A stretch of 40,849 nt of DNA from JAFGVL01 sp031553685 (GTDB lineage: Bacteria > Bacteroidota > Bacteroidia > Bacteroidales > Paludibacteraceae): NCBI GenBank assembly GCA_031553685.1, contig JAVBLE010000040.1, positions 1 to 40,849 of the forward strand, written 5' to 3'. Under the pieces are notes generated by a model. The model was not told the DNA's origin. It saw nothing but the letters and a program-made list of their open reading frames with translations, and made no database searches. Shown here piece by piece: positions 15,367 through 22,781 of this stretch. How positions within the stretch are numbered: the stretch's first letter is position 1; each line of letters opens with the position of its first letter. Position numbers and translations under genes: made by a program.

Positions 15367-15411
15367 GTTCCATGTTCAAAGTATAAAGTTCAAAGTTTTC
15401 GAACATGGAAC
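15367..15411. repeat. 11-bp stem palindrome
   Basis: GTTCCATGTTC (15367-15377) pairs with GAACATGGAAC (15401-15411). The spacer and right flank repeat AAAGT/ACTTT words. There is no T-tract, so it is not a classical terminator. It separates the thioredoxin gene from the ArfA-like gene. Confidence 0.55.
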
Positions 15412-15441
15412 TTTACACTTTGAACCTTAAACTATTTGAGT

Positions 15442-15624
15442 ATGAAAACGAAAATTACCACCGCCGAATACATCAAGGCAGTGAAACAAGCCGACCGGGC
15501 TATTGCACTCGAAAATGCGACCGGGTTCAGGGCAACCACCCGAATACACAAATCCAAAAAACACTATAACAGAAAAGAGAGTAAGAAAATTGATTTCGAT
15601 ACTCTCTTTTTTGTTTTAATATAA
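15442..15624 (+). CDS. small basic ArfA-like protein with in-frame terminator (candidate ribosome-rescue factor)
   Basis: 60 codons from ATG at 15442 (an in-frame TTG lies two codons earlier). Residues 29-45 read FRATTRIHKSKKHYNRK, close in pattern to E. coli ArfA FRQRVEKNKKGKGSYMRK. The shared features are F-R, a basic spacer and K.K..Y.RK, with Lys37, Lys39, Tyr42, Arg44 and Lys45 here. ArfA rescues ribosomes stalled on mRNAs lacking a stop codon by recruiting RF2. A strong terminator (15573-15617) begins at codon 44 and its T-tract ends before the TAA at 15622, so most transcripts should lack a stop codon. E. coli arfA is regulated in a comparable way, its truncated message being tagged by tmRNA. 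The seen facts are the motif and the overlap. Function is inference; a chance small ORF remains possible. Confidence 0.6.
   Translation: MKTKITTAEYIKAVKQADRAIALENATGFRATTRIHKSKKHYNRKESKKIDFDTLFFVLI
15573..15617 (+). terminator. terminator inside the ArfA-like reading frame
   Basis: AAAAGAGAGTA (15573-15583) pairs perfectly with TACTCTCTTTT (15600-15610). The 16-nt loop can itself pair GAAA with TTTC. The tract TTTTTTGTTTT (15607-15617) ends 4 nt before the TAA stop of the reading frame. Confidence 0.85.
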
Positions 15625-15823
15625 ATATAAACACCTATTGTATTTCTATATCTCCATACTCTATATTATGAACATTCCCCTTTCCCAAATCAAATACTCC
15701 TCCGGGTTTCAATTTTACCGAAATTTTTTATTTCTCTCTAGTTGTAAATTTTGGTTTTGCCAGGAAACATCTGCGTTGACCATAAATTTATTCTCCTACA
15801 GATAACGAGGATTAACACTGATT

Positions 15824-16405
15824 TTATTTTTTTACAAGTTTACCTTCGTTATTTATATAGAACTGTTTGTGAGTTATATCAACTCTATCAGGCTCGTCAG
15901 ACCTGTTTCCGTCTGCATCTTCGGAATAAACAATTGTAGAATCAGTCAATGTTATGAACATATCTTTTTTGATGGAAAGATGTTCCATAATGTCTTCGAG
16001 TTCTTCACTTCCACATTGATTAAATAACTGCAAAGTTGACATGTGATATCCCCACCACTTATGATTCACCACAATGACAGGCAATGGACTATCTGCATGG
16101 TTATTCAGGTATAGAATAGCTACATAATCCCCACTTTCAAATAGTTTCCCTATCAGGTGAGTTCCTTCGGGAGCATATTTCTTTATTACACTATCAGGAA
16201 AATCCGTCGAAGGAATTTTTATATCCTGCCAACAGCTCATTTCAAATGGTAATTCGACCACAGGCATTTGTGCAACATAATCGGCGAAAGAATATGCGCC
16301 AGAAGTTTCCACTAATATGGTGTCATTGCCTGTGGGTTTAGGCTCTTGTTTCTGACACGAAAGAAGTAATGAGCCAAATAAGAATATGATAAGAGATTTT
16401 CTCAT
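15824..16405 (-). CDS. hypothetical lipoprotein, 193 aa
   Basis: I do not recognise the family. ATG at 16405 gives MRKSLIIFLFGSLLLSC, a lipoprotein signal with lipobox LLSC and Cys17 as the lipidation site. The frame is open further upstream, but that part overlaps mutL and is not signal-like. The mature part is about 175 aa, mixed alpha/beta, with two conserved-looking Trp (NHKWWGYHM) and an acidic segment near the C terminus (SEDADGNRSDEPD). It starts 23 bp after mutL ends on the same strand, so it is probably co-transcribed with mutL, but no functional link is evident. Confidence 0.72.
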   Translation of the reverse strand: MRKSLIIFLFGSLLLSCQKQEPKPTGNDTILVETSGAYSFADYVAQMPVVELPFEMSCWQDIKIPSTDFPDSVIKKYAPEGTHLIGKLFESGDYVAILYLNNHADSPLPVIVVNHKWWGYHMSTLQLFNQCGSEELEDIMEHLSIKKDMFITLTDSTIVYSEDADGNRSDEPDRVDITHKQFYINNEGKLVKK

Positions 16406-16428
16406 GTGATTCGGGTTTCTATAAAAGT

Positions 16429-18273
16429 TTAGAATTTCCCCGAAATTTCCTCCTCCGGCAAAATAACAATAACCGGATCGCCCGAAGGTGAATAGTTGTG
16501 ATTTTGGCAAGCAAATAGTTGGTCGACTAATTGGCTGATTTCGTCTTTGGATAAAACCTTCCCATAAGGCATAGCCGTAGCGCGTGCCAGCGAAAGGGCA
16601 ATTTGTTTGTGTACTGCCGATTTATCTTTGGTCAGGTTGCGGCTGTCGGCAATCATTTCTTCAATAATCGCGGCGCATTGGCTTACTTCTATATTGGCAG
16701 GAATGCCGTTAATACGATATGTGTTTTTACCAAACAAATCGATATCAAAGCCCACAAACGCCAAATCGTCTTTTATCTCTTCCATCGTCAATGCGTCTTC
16801 TACCGAAAGGTCGATTAGTTCAGGAAAAAGCAATTGTTGCGACACCATCTTTTGTTGTTCGATGGAGCGCAGGTATTGCTCGTACAAAATGCGTTCGTGC
16901 GCGCGGTGTTGGTCTATAAACATCAAGCCCGATTTGACAGAGGTAAGAATATATTTTCCTTTAAATTGAAAATATTCGGAAGCAGTTTCGGCAGCCGGTT
17001 TCTTTTCTTCTTTTTCTTCGGATAAGGACGATATAATTTCCATCTGTGTTTGAACCGGTGTGTTGCCTTCGGACTCAAAGCCGGCGTAGAGTTTTTCCCA
17101 ATCGAACTGTTTCATTGTTTTGGGCGTGTAAGTCGAACTGCTTGAAGATGATGACCCGGACGAATTTGGTTTAAACGGATTATAAACGGGATTAAAACTA
17201 ACGGTGGGTGCGGATATTTGTGTGGAAGATTGCACCACAGGCATATCAACCGAATTATCCTGGTCGAAATCGATACCCGGCACTACATTGAATTTGCCCA
17301 ACGCCTCGCGCACCGCAGCTAGAAGGATTGACCAAAGGGCTTGCTCGTTCTCGAACTTAATTTCGGTTTTAGTGGGATGAATATTTACATCAATTGACGA
17401 AGGGTCGATCTCAAAATTGAGGAAATAACTTGGATAAGTGCTTGGTGCAATCATGCGATCGTACGCCTGCAATACTGCTTTGCGGAAATACAAATGGTTC
17501 ATGTATCGCCCATTAACAAAGAAATATTGATTGCTTGATTGCTTACGAGCTGATTCGGGTTTGCCTACAAATCCGGTGATTTTAACCAAACTTGTTTGCG
17601 TTTCGACCGTAAGCAGTTGCGCATTTATATTTTTACCAAAAAGATTTACAATACGCTGGCGCATGGAGCTTTCGGGCAAATGAAAAAGCTCGTTGTCATC
17701 ATGCCTGAGAATAAATGAAACCTGCGGATAGACAATGGCAATACGATAAAAATCGTTGAGGATATGATTAAACTCGGTCGAATTACTTTTCAGGAATTTG
17801 CGGCGGGCAGGAATATTGAAAAACAGGTTTTTGACCGAAAACATACTTCCGGTAGCACATCCGACCGCTTCTTGCCGTTCGATTTTAGAGCCGGCTATTT
17901 CAATTAATATCCCCAACTCGTCTTCAGCACGGCGTGTACGCAGTTCCACTTGTGCCACCGCAGAAATCGACGCCAAGGCTTCACCCCGAAAACCCATGGT
18001 TTGGAGGTGAAAAAGGTCGTCGGCTTGTTGGATCTTGGAGGTAGCGTGCCGCTCGAATGCCATGCGGGCATCGGTTTCGGACATGCCGCGTCCGTTGTCG
18101 ATCACTTGTATCAGTGTCCGACCGGCATCTTTTATGTTGATTTGGATTTCTGTTGCTCCGGCGTCCAAGGCATTTTCAACCAACTCTTTTACAACCGACG
18201 ACGGACGCTGTACGACCTCACCGGCTGCGATCTGGTTTGCCACCGAATCGGGCAAGAGATGAATTATATCCAT
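16429..18273 (-). CDS. mutL: DNA mismatch repair protein MutL
   Basis: 614 aa. The N-terminal GHKL ATPase is complete: ELVENALDAGA (30-40, Glu33/Asn34), IDNGRGM (58-64), GFRGEALASI and the S5-like domain to about 330. A Ser-rich linker (around 370-385) leads to the C-terminal dimerisation domain. MutL couples MutS mismatch recognition to downstream repair in the cytoplasm. Of the endonuclease motifs known in other MutL proteins, DQHRAHERILYE is present with Arg in place of the usual Ala. The cysteine-containing ACR and CPHGRP motifs are replaced by RATAMPYG and YSPSGDP. Nicking activity is therefore doubtful. Followed by a lipoprotein gene 23 bp downstream. Confidence 0.95.
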   Translation of the reverse strand: MDIIHLLPDSVANQIAAGEVVQRPSSVVKELVENALDAGATEIQINIKDAGRTLIQVIDNGRGMSETDARMAFERHATSKIQQADDLFHLQTMGFRGEALASISAVAQVELRTRRAEDELGILIEIAGSKIERQEAVGCATGSMFSVKNLFFNIPARRKFLKSNSTEFNHILNDFYRIAIVYPQVSFILRHDDNELFHLPESSMRQRIVNLFGKNINAQLLTVETQTSLVKITGFVGKPESARKQSSNQYFFVNGRYMNHLYFRKAVLQAYDRMIAPSTYPSYFLNFEIDPSSIDVNIHPTKTEIKFENEQALWSILLAAVREALGKFNVVPGIDFDQDNSVDMPVVQSSTQISAPTVSFNPVYNPFKPNSSGSSSSSSSTYTPKTMKQFDWEKLYAGFESEGNTPVQTQMEIISSLSEEKEEKKPAAETASEYFQFKGKYILTSVKSGLMFIDQHRAHERILYEQYLRSIEQQKMVSQQLLFPELIDLSVEDALTMEEIKDDLAFVGFDIDLFGKNTYRINGIPANIEVSQCAAIIEEMIADSRNLTKDKSAVHKQIALSLARATAMPYGKVLSKDEISQLVDQLFACQNHNYSPSGDPVIVILPEEEISGKF

Positions 18274-18306
18274 AAATCTTAATTACAATTTACACCCATT
18301 AACTGG

Positions 18307-18663
18307 TCAAAGCCCCAGCATGATTGCCGGTGGGATATTCAGCACATGACACAACAAGCCTGCATTTTTCAAACTTGGCTCTGATCTTCCTGATATATAG
18401 TCATTTATACGCGATGGACTTATGCCGATTTCCTGCGCAAGTTGCCTTTGAGTTATTCCTTTTTCTTCGAGATATAGTTCTATCAGTTTGGCAACAGTAG
18501 GTTTCCCAATTGGAAAATGTTCTTTCTCGTAAGCAATCACTATATCTGACATAACTGTCAGTTCCACCACATTTTTATCATTTGCGGGAGTATTGTCATT
18601 TACTATTGGCAAAAGTTCTTCAATGCGAGCCAATGCAAATTTATATTGTTCTTTTGTAATCAT
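18307..18663 (-). CDS. higA: HigA-type antitoxin (HTH protein)
   Basis: 118 aa. The C-terminal half is a Cro/C1-type helix-turn-helix (about 68-115: TQRQLAQEIGISPSRINDYI). The N-terminal part is helical and acidic, as in HigA antitoxins that wrap around the toxin and also repress their own promoter. It follows the toxin gene by 12 bp, the toxin-first order typical of higBA. The pair lies between mutL and the guanylyltransferase gene on the same strand. Confidence 0.82.
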   Translation of the reverse strand: MITKEQYKFALARIEELLPIVNDNTPANDKNVVELTVMSDIVIAYEKEHFPIGKPTVAKLIELYLEEKGITQRQLAQEIGISPSRINDYISGRSEPSLKNAGLLCHVLNIPPAIMLGL

Positions 18664-18675
18664 AAAAGGTAAATT

Positions 18676-18975
18676 TTATATGGTCGAACAATCTATTTTA
18701 TCATATTCGCTATGTGTGCCTACAAAGCGGATAAAAACATATCCAATGGTAAATTTCACAACTACCACCAGTCTGTAATTATTCCCTTTTATATTAAAAA
18801 CATAATGCTGATTACCCACATAATCGACTGAAGGAAAATCGACCTTGATGTCGGAAAGGTTACACCATTGTGCATTTTCGGTAATTTCATACCATCGCTC
18901 CAAGGCTGTTTGAGAATTTTCCCGACCATGAGTTTGATAAAATTCTTTCAGGGTTCTGTGTGATACAATTCTCAT
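18676..18975 (-). CDS. higB: HigB-type toxin (RelE superfamily mRNA interferase)
   Basis: 99 aa, MRIVSHRTLKEFYQTH at the start, with ALERWYEIT, NIKGNNYRLVVVVKF and YVFIRFVGTHSEYDKID. These match the HigB_toxin family, in which a ribosome-dependent RNase cleaves mRNA during translation. The RF.GTH.EYD.ID segment holds residues usually placed at the active site. All core strands appear intact, so the toxin is probably functional. A -7-like TATTTTTG lies at 18994-19001 (minus strand), about 19 nt before the start codon, without a clear -33 box. Autoregulation by HigA is expected from family knowledge. Confidence 0.85.
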   Translation of the reverse strand: MRIVSHRTLKEFYQTHGRENSQTALERWYEITENAQWCNLSDIKVDFPSVDYVGNQHYVFNIKGNNYRLVVVVKFTIGYVFIRFVGTHSEYDKIDCSTI

Positions 18976-19079
18976 TTATCTATTTTTACGATACAAAAAT
19001 AACAAATAATATTGATATTCGGGATTATTTTCCGAAAAAATATTGAAAAATAGAATTTTTACACATAAACCATACCCAG

Positions 19080-20153
19080 TTAAATAAATTTACCATTATG
19101 TTTTACGGTTACATCGTTTACCATTTGACGGATTTTTTGTTCTTCTTCTTTTTTGCAGATAAGAAGGACATCGTCGGTTTGGGCTACGATATAATCTTTT
19201 AAGCCTTCGATAACAGCAAGTTTTCCTTCGGGAACGGTTACAATATTGTCCGAACTGTTGTAAAATAGTGTGCTTGGGTTGAGTGCCACATTGGCGTTCT
19301 TGTCCTTTGGCGAGAGTTCGTACAAAGAGCCCCAGGTTCCTAAGTCGGACCAACCGAATTCGGCGCAAAGCACATACACATTGTCGGCTTTTTCCATGAT
19401 GCCGTAGTCTATAGAAATGTTTTGGCACGATGGATAAATTTCGTTGATAAAGGCTTCTTCCTGCGATGTGTTGTATTTGCTTGCTCCCTCGTCAAACTTA
19501 CTTGCCATTTCGGGCAAAAGAGTGTGAAAAGCATCGGAAATTGTTTTCAAATTCCACAAAAACATGCCGGAGTTCCAATAGAAATCACCGCTTTCGAGGA
19601 ATACCTTGGCAAGTTCCAGGTTTGGTTTTTCGGTAAATGTTTTCACTCTGCGAAGGTCACCATCTCCCCCATTGGCTTGAATGTATCCATAGCCTGTTTC
19701 AGGACGGCTCGGTTTGATACCAAGCGTAAGCAGGCAATTATTTTTCGACACAAAATCGAGTCCGGTTTTGATGTAGTCGATAAAATCGTTTTCTTTCAAA
19801 ATTAAATGGTCGGACGGTGCTACGATAATATTGGCATCGGAGCACATGGCTTTGATGCGGTTTACGGCGTAGGCAATACACGGAGCAGTGTTGCGACGCA
19901 TGGGTTCGAGCAACACCTGACTTTCGTTAATCATCGGCAGTTGTTCCAAAATCAGGTCTTTGTAGATGGCGTTGGACACAATCAGAATATTCTCGGCAGG
20001 TACAACGGGCAGGAATCGCTCGAATGTCATTTGCAACAATGATTTTCCGGTTCCAAAGAAATCCAAAAATTGTTTCGGTTTGTCATTCCGGCTAAAGGGC
20101 CAAAAGCGAGCGCCTATACCGCCTGCCATGATTACGCAAAAATTATTTTCCAT
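19080..20153 (-). CDS. manC: mannose-1-phosphate guanylyltransferase
   Basis: 357 aa. Nucleotidyltransferase that makes GDP-mannose from mannose-1-phosphate and GTP, feeding capsule, O-antigen or glycan synthesis. The N-terminal signature is VIMAGGIGARFWPFSR (8-23) followed by KPKQF. Other marks are APSDHLI, GYGYIQ, FTEKP, YWNSGMFLWN and FGWSDLGTW, all typical of the type-II GMP family. It lacks the C-terminal phosphomannose isomerase (cupin) domain of bifunctional ManC/AlgA (about 480 aa). The shorter form is common in Bacteroidota. It stands alone, with a repeat-containing gap on its upstream side. Confidence 0.93.
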   Translation of the reverse strand: MENNFCVIMAGGIGARFWPFSRNDKPKQFLDFFGTGKSLLQMTFERFLPVVPAENILIVSNAIYKDLILEQLPMINESQVLLEPMRRNTAPCIAYAVNRIKAMCSDANIIVAPSDHLILKENDFIDYIKTGLDFVSKNNCLLTLGIKPSRPETGYGYIQANGGDGDLRRVKTFTEKPNLELAKVFLESGDFYWNSGMFLWNLKTISDAFHTLLPEMASKFDEGASKYNTSQEEAFINEIYPSCQNISIDYGIMEKADNVYVLCAEFGWSDLGTWGSLYELSPKDKNANVALNPSTLFYNSSDNIVTVPEGKLAVIEGLKDYIVAQTDDVLLICKKEEEQKIRQMVNDVTVKHNGKFI

Positions 20154-20376
20154 TATTAAATAGGTTGGTTATAAATATTTCGAGATAAAAATAAATCTAC
20201 ACAAAGAAACAAAGAAAAAGCGAGAGTTTAAAATTAACGCTAAATTTGTAGTTTTATTGGGAATTATTTTTCAACTGTGAAAACCAAACGCAATAACTAT
20301 AACCTCATGGATATTAACTCCCATTGGTTGCTGAGCGATGTCGAAGCATGATCATCGACTTTCGGTTTCATCTGGC
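20154..20376. repeat. intergenic region with a repeat remnant
   Basis: No gene. 20324-20346 carries an inverted copy of the CTTCGACA..GCTCAGCAACC motif (reading TTGGTTGCTGAGCGATGTCG on the + strand) seen also at 11904 and 1520. The rest is AT-rich. Promoter sequences of manC should lie near 20160-20200, but I cannot assign them. Confidence 0.45.
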
Positions 20377-20438
20377 AAAAAAAGGTTCAAAATTAATTAA
20401 GTAAAGATATGTATTACTTAACCAATCTTGAACCTTTT
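20377..20438 (-). terminator. peroxiredoxin terminator
   Basis: 20380-20390 pairs with 20428-20438 (AAAAGGTTCAA / TTGAACCTTTT). A second inner stem is TTAAGTAA / TTACTTAA (20397-20404, 20414-20421). On the minus strand the hairpin runs into seven T (complement of 20377-20383), 17 bp after the peroxiredoxin stop. Confidence 0.75.
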
Positions 20439-20455
20439 CTACAATACAATAATCC

Positions 20456-21088
20456 TTATTTTTCCGACAAATACTCAGAAATTCCTTCCTGTGTGGCCTT
20501 CAATCCTTTTTCTCCCTTGTGCCAGTTGGCAGGGCATACTTCGCCGTTCTCTTCAAAAAACTGTAAACTGTCTACCATACGGATAGCTTCCTCCACGCTG
20601 CGTCCAAGCGGCATATCATTTACTACTTGGTGGCGCACAACACCTTCTTTGTCAATCAAAAACAATCCGCGATACGACTGTGGATTCCCTGCGAAAGTAA
20701 GTTCGCCTTCGTCGTCATAATCAAACCCGCCGGCAAGCACATCGTAGTTTTTCGAAATCATCAATGAAGGGTCGGCAACCAAAGGAAATCTTACACCTTT
20801 AATACCTCCTTGTTTCGTTTCGGTTTGCAACCATTTCCAATGCGAAAATTCCGAATCGACCGAAGCTCCGACTACAGCTACATTGCGTTTTTCAAACTCG
20901 TCCATCTTTTCCTGAAATGCAATAATCTCGGTTGGACAAACAAAAGTAAAATCGGCCGGATAAAAGAAGAAAATCACATATTTCTTCCCCAAATACTCGG
21001 TCAGCGAAAAGTTTTCTACTATCTCATGACCGTTTACCACAGCCTTTGCCACAAACTGTGGCGCTTTTTTTCCTACTAAAACAGACAT
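20456..21088 (-). CDS. 2-Cys peroxiredoxin (AhpC/Prx1-like)
   Basis: 210 aa cytoplasmic peroxidase that reduces H2O2 and organic peroxides. The peroxidatic Cys51 lies in FYPADFTFVCPTE, the resolving Cys185 in GEVCPANWH, and an Arg of the active site in NPQSYRGLFLI. The size and the GGFDYDDEGE insertion are like typical 2-Cys Prx. The end SEYLSEK lacks the YF motif linked to overoxidation sensitivity, suggesting a robust enzyme (inference). No AhpF-type reductase is adjacent, so a thioredoxin may supply electrons. Own promoter and terminator. Confidence 0.93.
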   Translation of the reverse strand: MSVLVGKKAPQFVAKAVVNGHEIVENFSLTEYLGKKYVIFFFYPADFTFVCPTEIIAFQEKMDEFEKRNVAVVGASVDSEFSHWKWLQTETKQGGIKGVRFPLVADPSLMISKNYDVLAGGFDYDDEGELTFAGNPQSYRGLFLIDKEGVVRHQVVNDMPLGRSVEEAIRMVDSLQFFEENGEVCPANWHKGEKGLKATQEGISEYLSEK

Positions 21089-21132
21089 ATTTTTCTTTTT
21101 AAAATGATTAATAATTCAACTGATTTATTTTG

Positions 21133-21163
21133 CAAATATAACCATTTAAGTAACGCGATACTT
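21133..21163 (-). promoter_or_regulatory. peroxiredoxin promoter with palindrome
   Basis: -7 TATATTTG on the minus strand (21140-21133). Eight bases upstream of it lies AAGTAACGCGATACTT (21148-21163, + strand), a 16-bp palindrome apart from one central mismatched pair. It occupies the space where a -33 box is weak, so an activator site (for example OxyR) is possible. Confidence 0.5.
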
Positions 21164-21301
21164 GTTATTTTTAGTTTTATTTTAAGAAAAAAGAAAAATC
21201 ACCCTAAAATATTTTGTGCACAAAGCAATAAAGTGCTTCATATTTTGTTAAATAGATTGCATTAGAATTTTGCTAAAATAGCATTTCTCAAAGAATATAA
21301 T

Positions 21302-21309
21302 TACTTTTG
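21302..21309 (+). promoter_or_regulatory. -7 box of the porG-uppS-bamA block
   Basis: TACTTTTG fits the TAnnTTTG consensus and lies 22 nt before the porG-like start codon. A -33 element is not clear. Confidence 0.5.
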
Positions 21310-21331
21310 TTGCACTTTTTCAAAGCAAAAC

Positions 21332-21964
21332 ATGCAGAATTTTTTTTCAAAACGAAATATCTTAATTGGAATTTTTTCGGCATTCTTTTTTATCAATGTA
21401 CAAGCACAAGCGCTATGGGATATTGGTGTAAAGGGCGGATCTAATTTTTATTTGGGCGACCTTAATCCTACTCTTTTTAACAACCCTTTACAACCGGTTT
21501 TTGGAGGGTATGTGCGAGGAAACATTAACGCACGGTGGGCAACCAAACTCCAATTTATGCATGGAAAAATAACCGATCCTTTTGACCAAACTTACAATGA
21601 GATATCCATTCAGCAGGAATTTAATTTTTTTGAATATGGATTAAAGCCATATTATGAGCTTGAATACATTTTTTCTCCGTACATTTGTGCCGGTTTGGGA
21701 CTTAGCTTTTTCAATACCGCTAATGGCGAATCGATTATCACTCCCGACCTTCCTTTTGGAGTAGGAGTAAAATACAAGCCTGTAAAATTCCTGAACCTCG
21801 GTTTGGAATGGACGATGCATAAATTGTTTTCGGACAGTTTCGACAGTGTGGACAATCCTTATGAAATGGAAAGTTCGAATATGATAAACAACGATTGGTA
21901 TTCAATGTTTACCTTTACTGTAGGGATTGATTTGGGAGATCGGCACAGATTTTGTAAACGATAA
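21332..21964 (+). CDS. porG: PorG-like outer membrane beta-barrel protein (DUF6089)
   Basis: 210 aa with a signal peptide (MQNFFSKRNILIGIFSAFFFINVQAQA). The rest has alternating strands typical of an eight-stranded outer-membrane barrel, starting DIGVKGGSNFYLGDLNPT and including PYYELEYIFSPYICAGLG and GVGVKYKPVKFLNLGLEW. In Porphyromonas gingivalis the gene directly before uppS and bamA is porG, an outer-membrane part of the type IX secretion system. Position and size are the same here. The product would link to PorK/N rings if the organism has T9SS (inference). It opens the envelope-biogenesis block and is followed after 21 bp by uppS. Barrel family is fairly sure, PorG identity mainly from synteny. 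Confidence 0.75.
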   Translation: MQNFFSKRNILIGIFSAFFFINVQAQALWDIGVKGGSNFYLGDLNPTLFNNPLQPVFGGYVRGNINARWATKLQFMHGKITDPFDQTYNEISIQQEFNFFEYGLKPYYELEYIFSPYICAGLGLSFFNTANGESIITPDLPFGVGVKYKPVKFLNLGLEWTMHKLFSDSFDSVDNPYEMESSNMINNDWYSMFTFTVGIDLGDRHRFCKR

Positions 21965-21985
21965 TTATTTCAAAAACAAATTATT

Positions 21986-22723
21986 GTGAAATCAAATATC
22001 GACATACATAACCTTCCGCGCCATGTGGCTATCATCATGGACGGAAACGGGCGTTGGGCAAAGCAGCAAGGCTTGGATCGCGTGTTCGGGCATCAACACG
22101 CCATCGGGGCTGTGCGCAATGTTACCGAAGCCGCTGCCGAACTGGGTGTCGAGTATTTGACGCTTTACACTTTTTCGTCCGAAAACTGGGATCGCCCGCA
22201 AACCGAAGTGGACGCGCTGATGGATCTACTTGTACGCAGCATCGAAAACGAAACCCCTACTTTGAATAAAAACAACATTCGCCTGCATGCCATCGGCGAT
22301 TTTTCGCGTTTGCCCGAAGCCGTTTATCTACGCTTACAAAGGTGCATCGACGAAACCGCTAAAAACACCCGCATGACATTGGTGTTGGCGCTTAGTTACT
22401 CGTCGCGGTGGGAAATGATAGAAGCAGTCAAAAAAATAAGCATACAAGTTTCCGAAGATAAATTATCGGTAAATAATATTGACGAAAAACTGTTTTCGTC
22501 GCTACTGACCACAAAAGAAATCCCTGACCCCGACCTGCTTATCCGTACAAGTGGCGAGTTGCGAATCAGTAATTTCTTGTTGTGGCAAATTGCCTATTCC
22601 GAGCTATACTTTACCCCTGTGCTTTGGCCAGATTTCGGCAAAGACGATTTTTACGAAGCCATCGTTTCATACCAAAACCGCGAACGGCGCTTCGGGAAAA
22701 CAGGCGAACAAATTAAAAAATAA
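21986..22723 (+). CDS. uppS: isoprenyl transferase (undecaprenyl diphosphate synthase)
   Basis: 245 aa, cytoplasmic cis-prenyltransferase that adds isopentenyl units to farnesyl diphosphate to make the C55 carrier for peptidoglycan and glycan synthesis. The signature HVAIIMDGNGRWAK contains the catalytic Asp (residue 19). LTLYTFSSENWDRP, DLLIRTSGELRISNFLLWQ and YSELYFTPVLWPDF complete the family motifs. The start is GTG at 21986, as no ATG precedes the conserved region. It lies between the porG-like gene and bamA (58-bp gap). Confidence 0.96.
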   Translation: MKSNIDIHNLPRHVAIIMDGNGRWAKQQGLDRVFGHQHAIGAVRNVTEAAAELGVEYLTLYTFSSENWDRPQTEVDALMDLLVRSIENETPTLNKNNIRLHAIGDFSRLPEAVYLRLQRCIDETAKNTRMTLVLALSYSSRWEMIEAVKKISIQVSEDKLSVNNIDEKLFSSLLTTKEIPDPDLLIRTSGELRISNFLLWQIAYSELYFTPVLWPDFGKDDFYEAIVSYQNRERRFGKTGEQIKK

Positions 22724-22781
22724 TGATTAATGGTAAAATGATTAATGAATTTTCATTCTTCATTCCTCATTTCAGTTTCAG

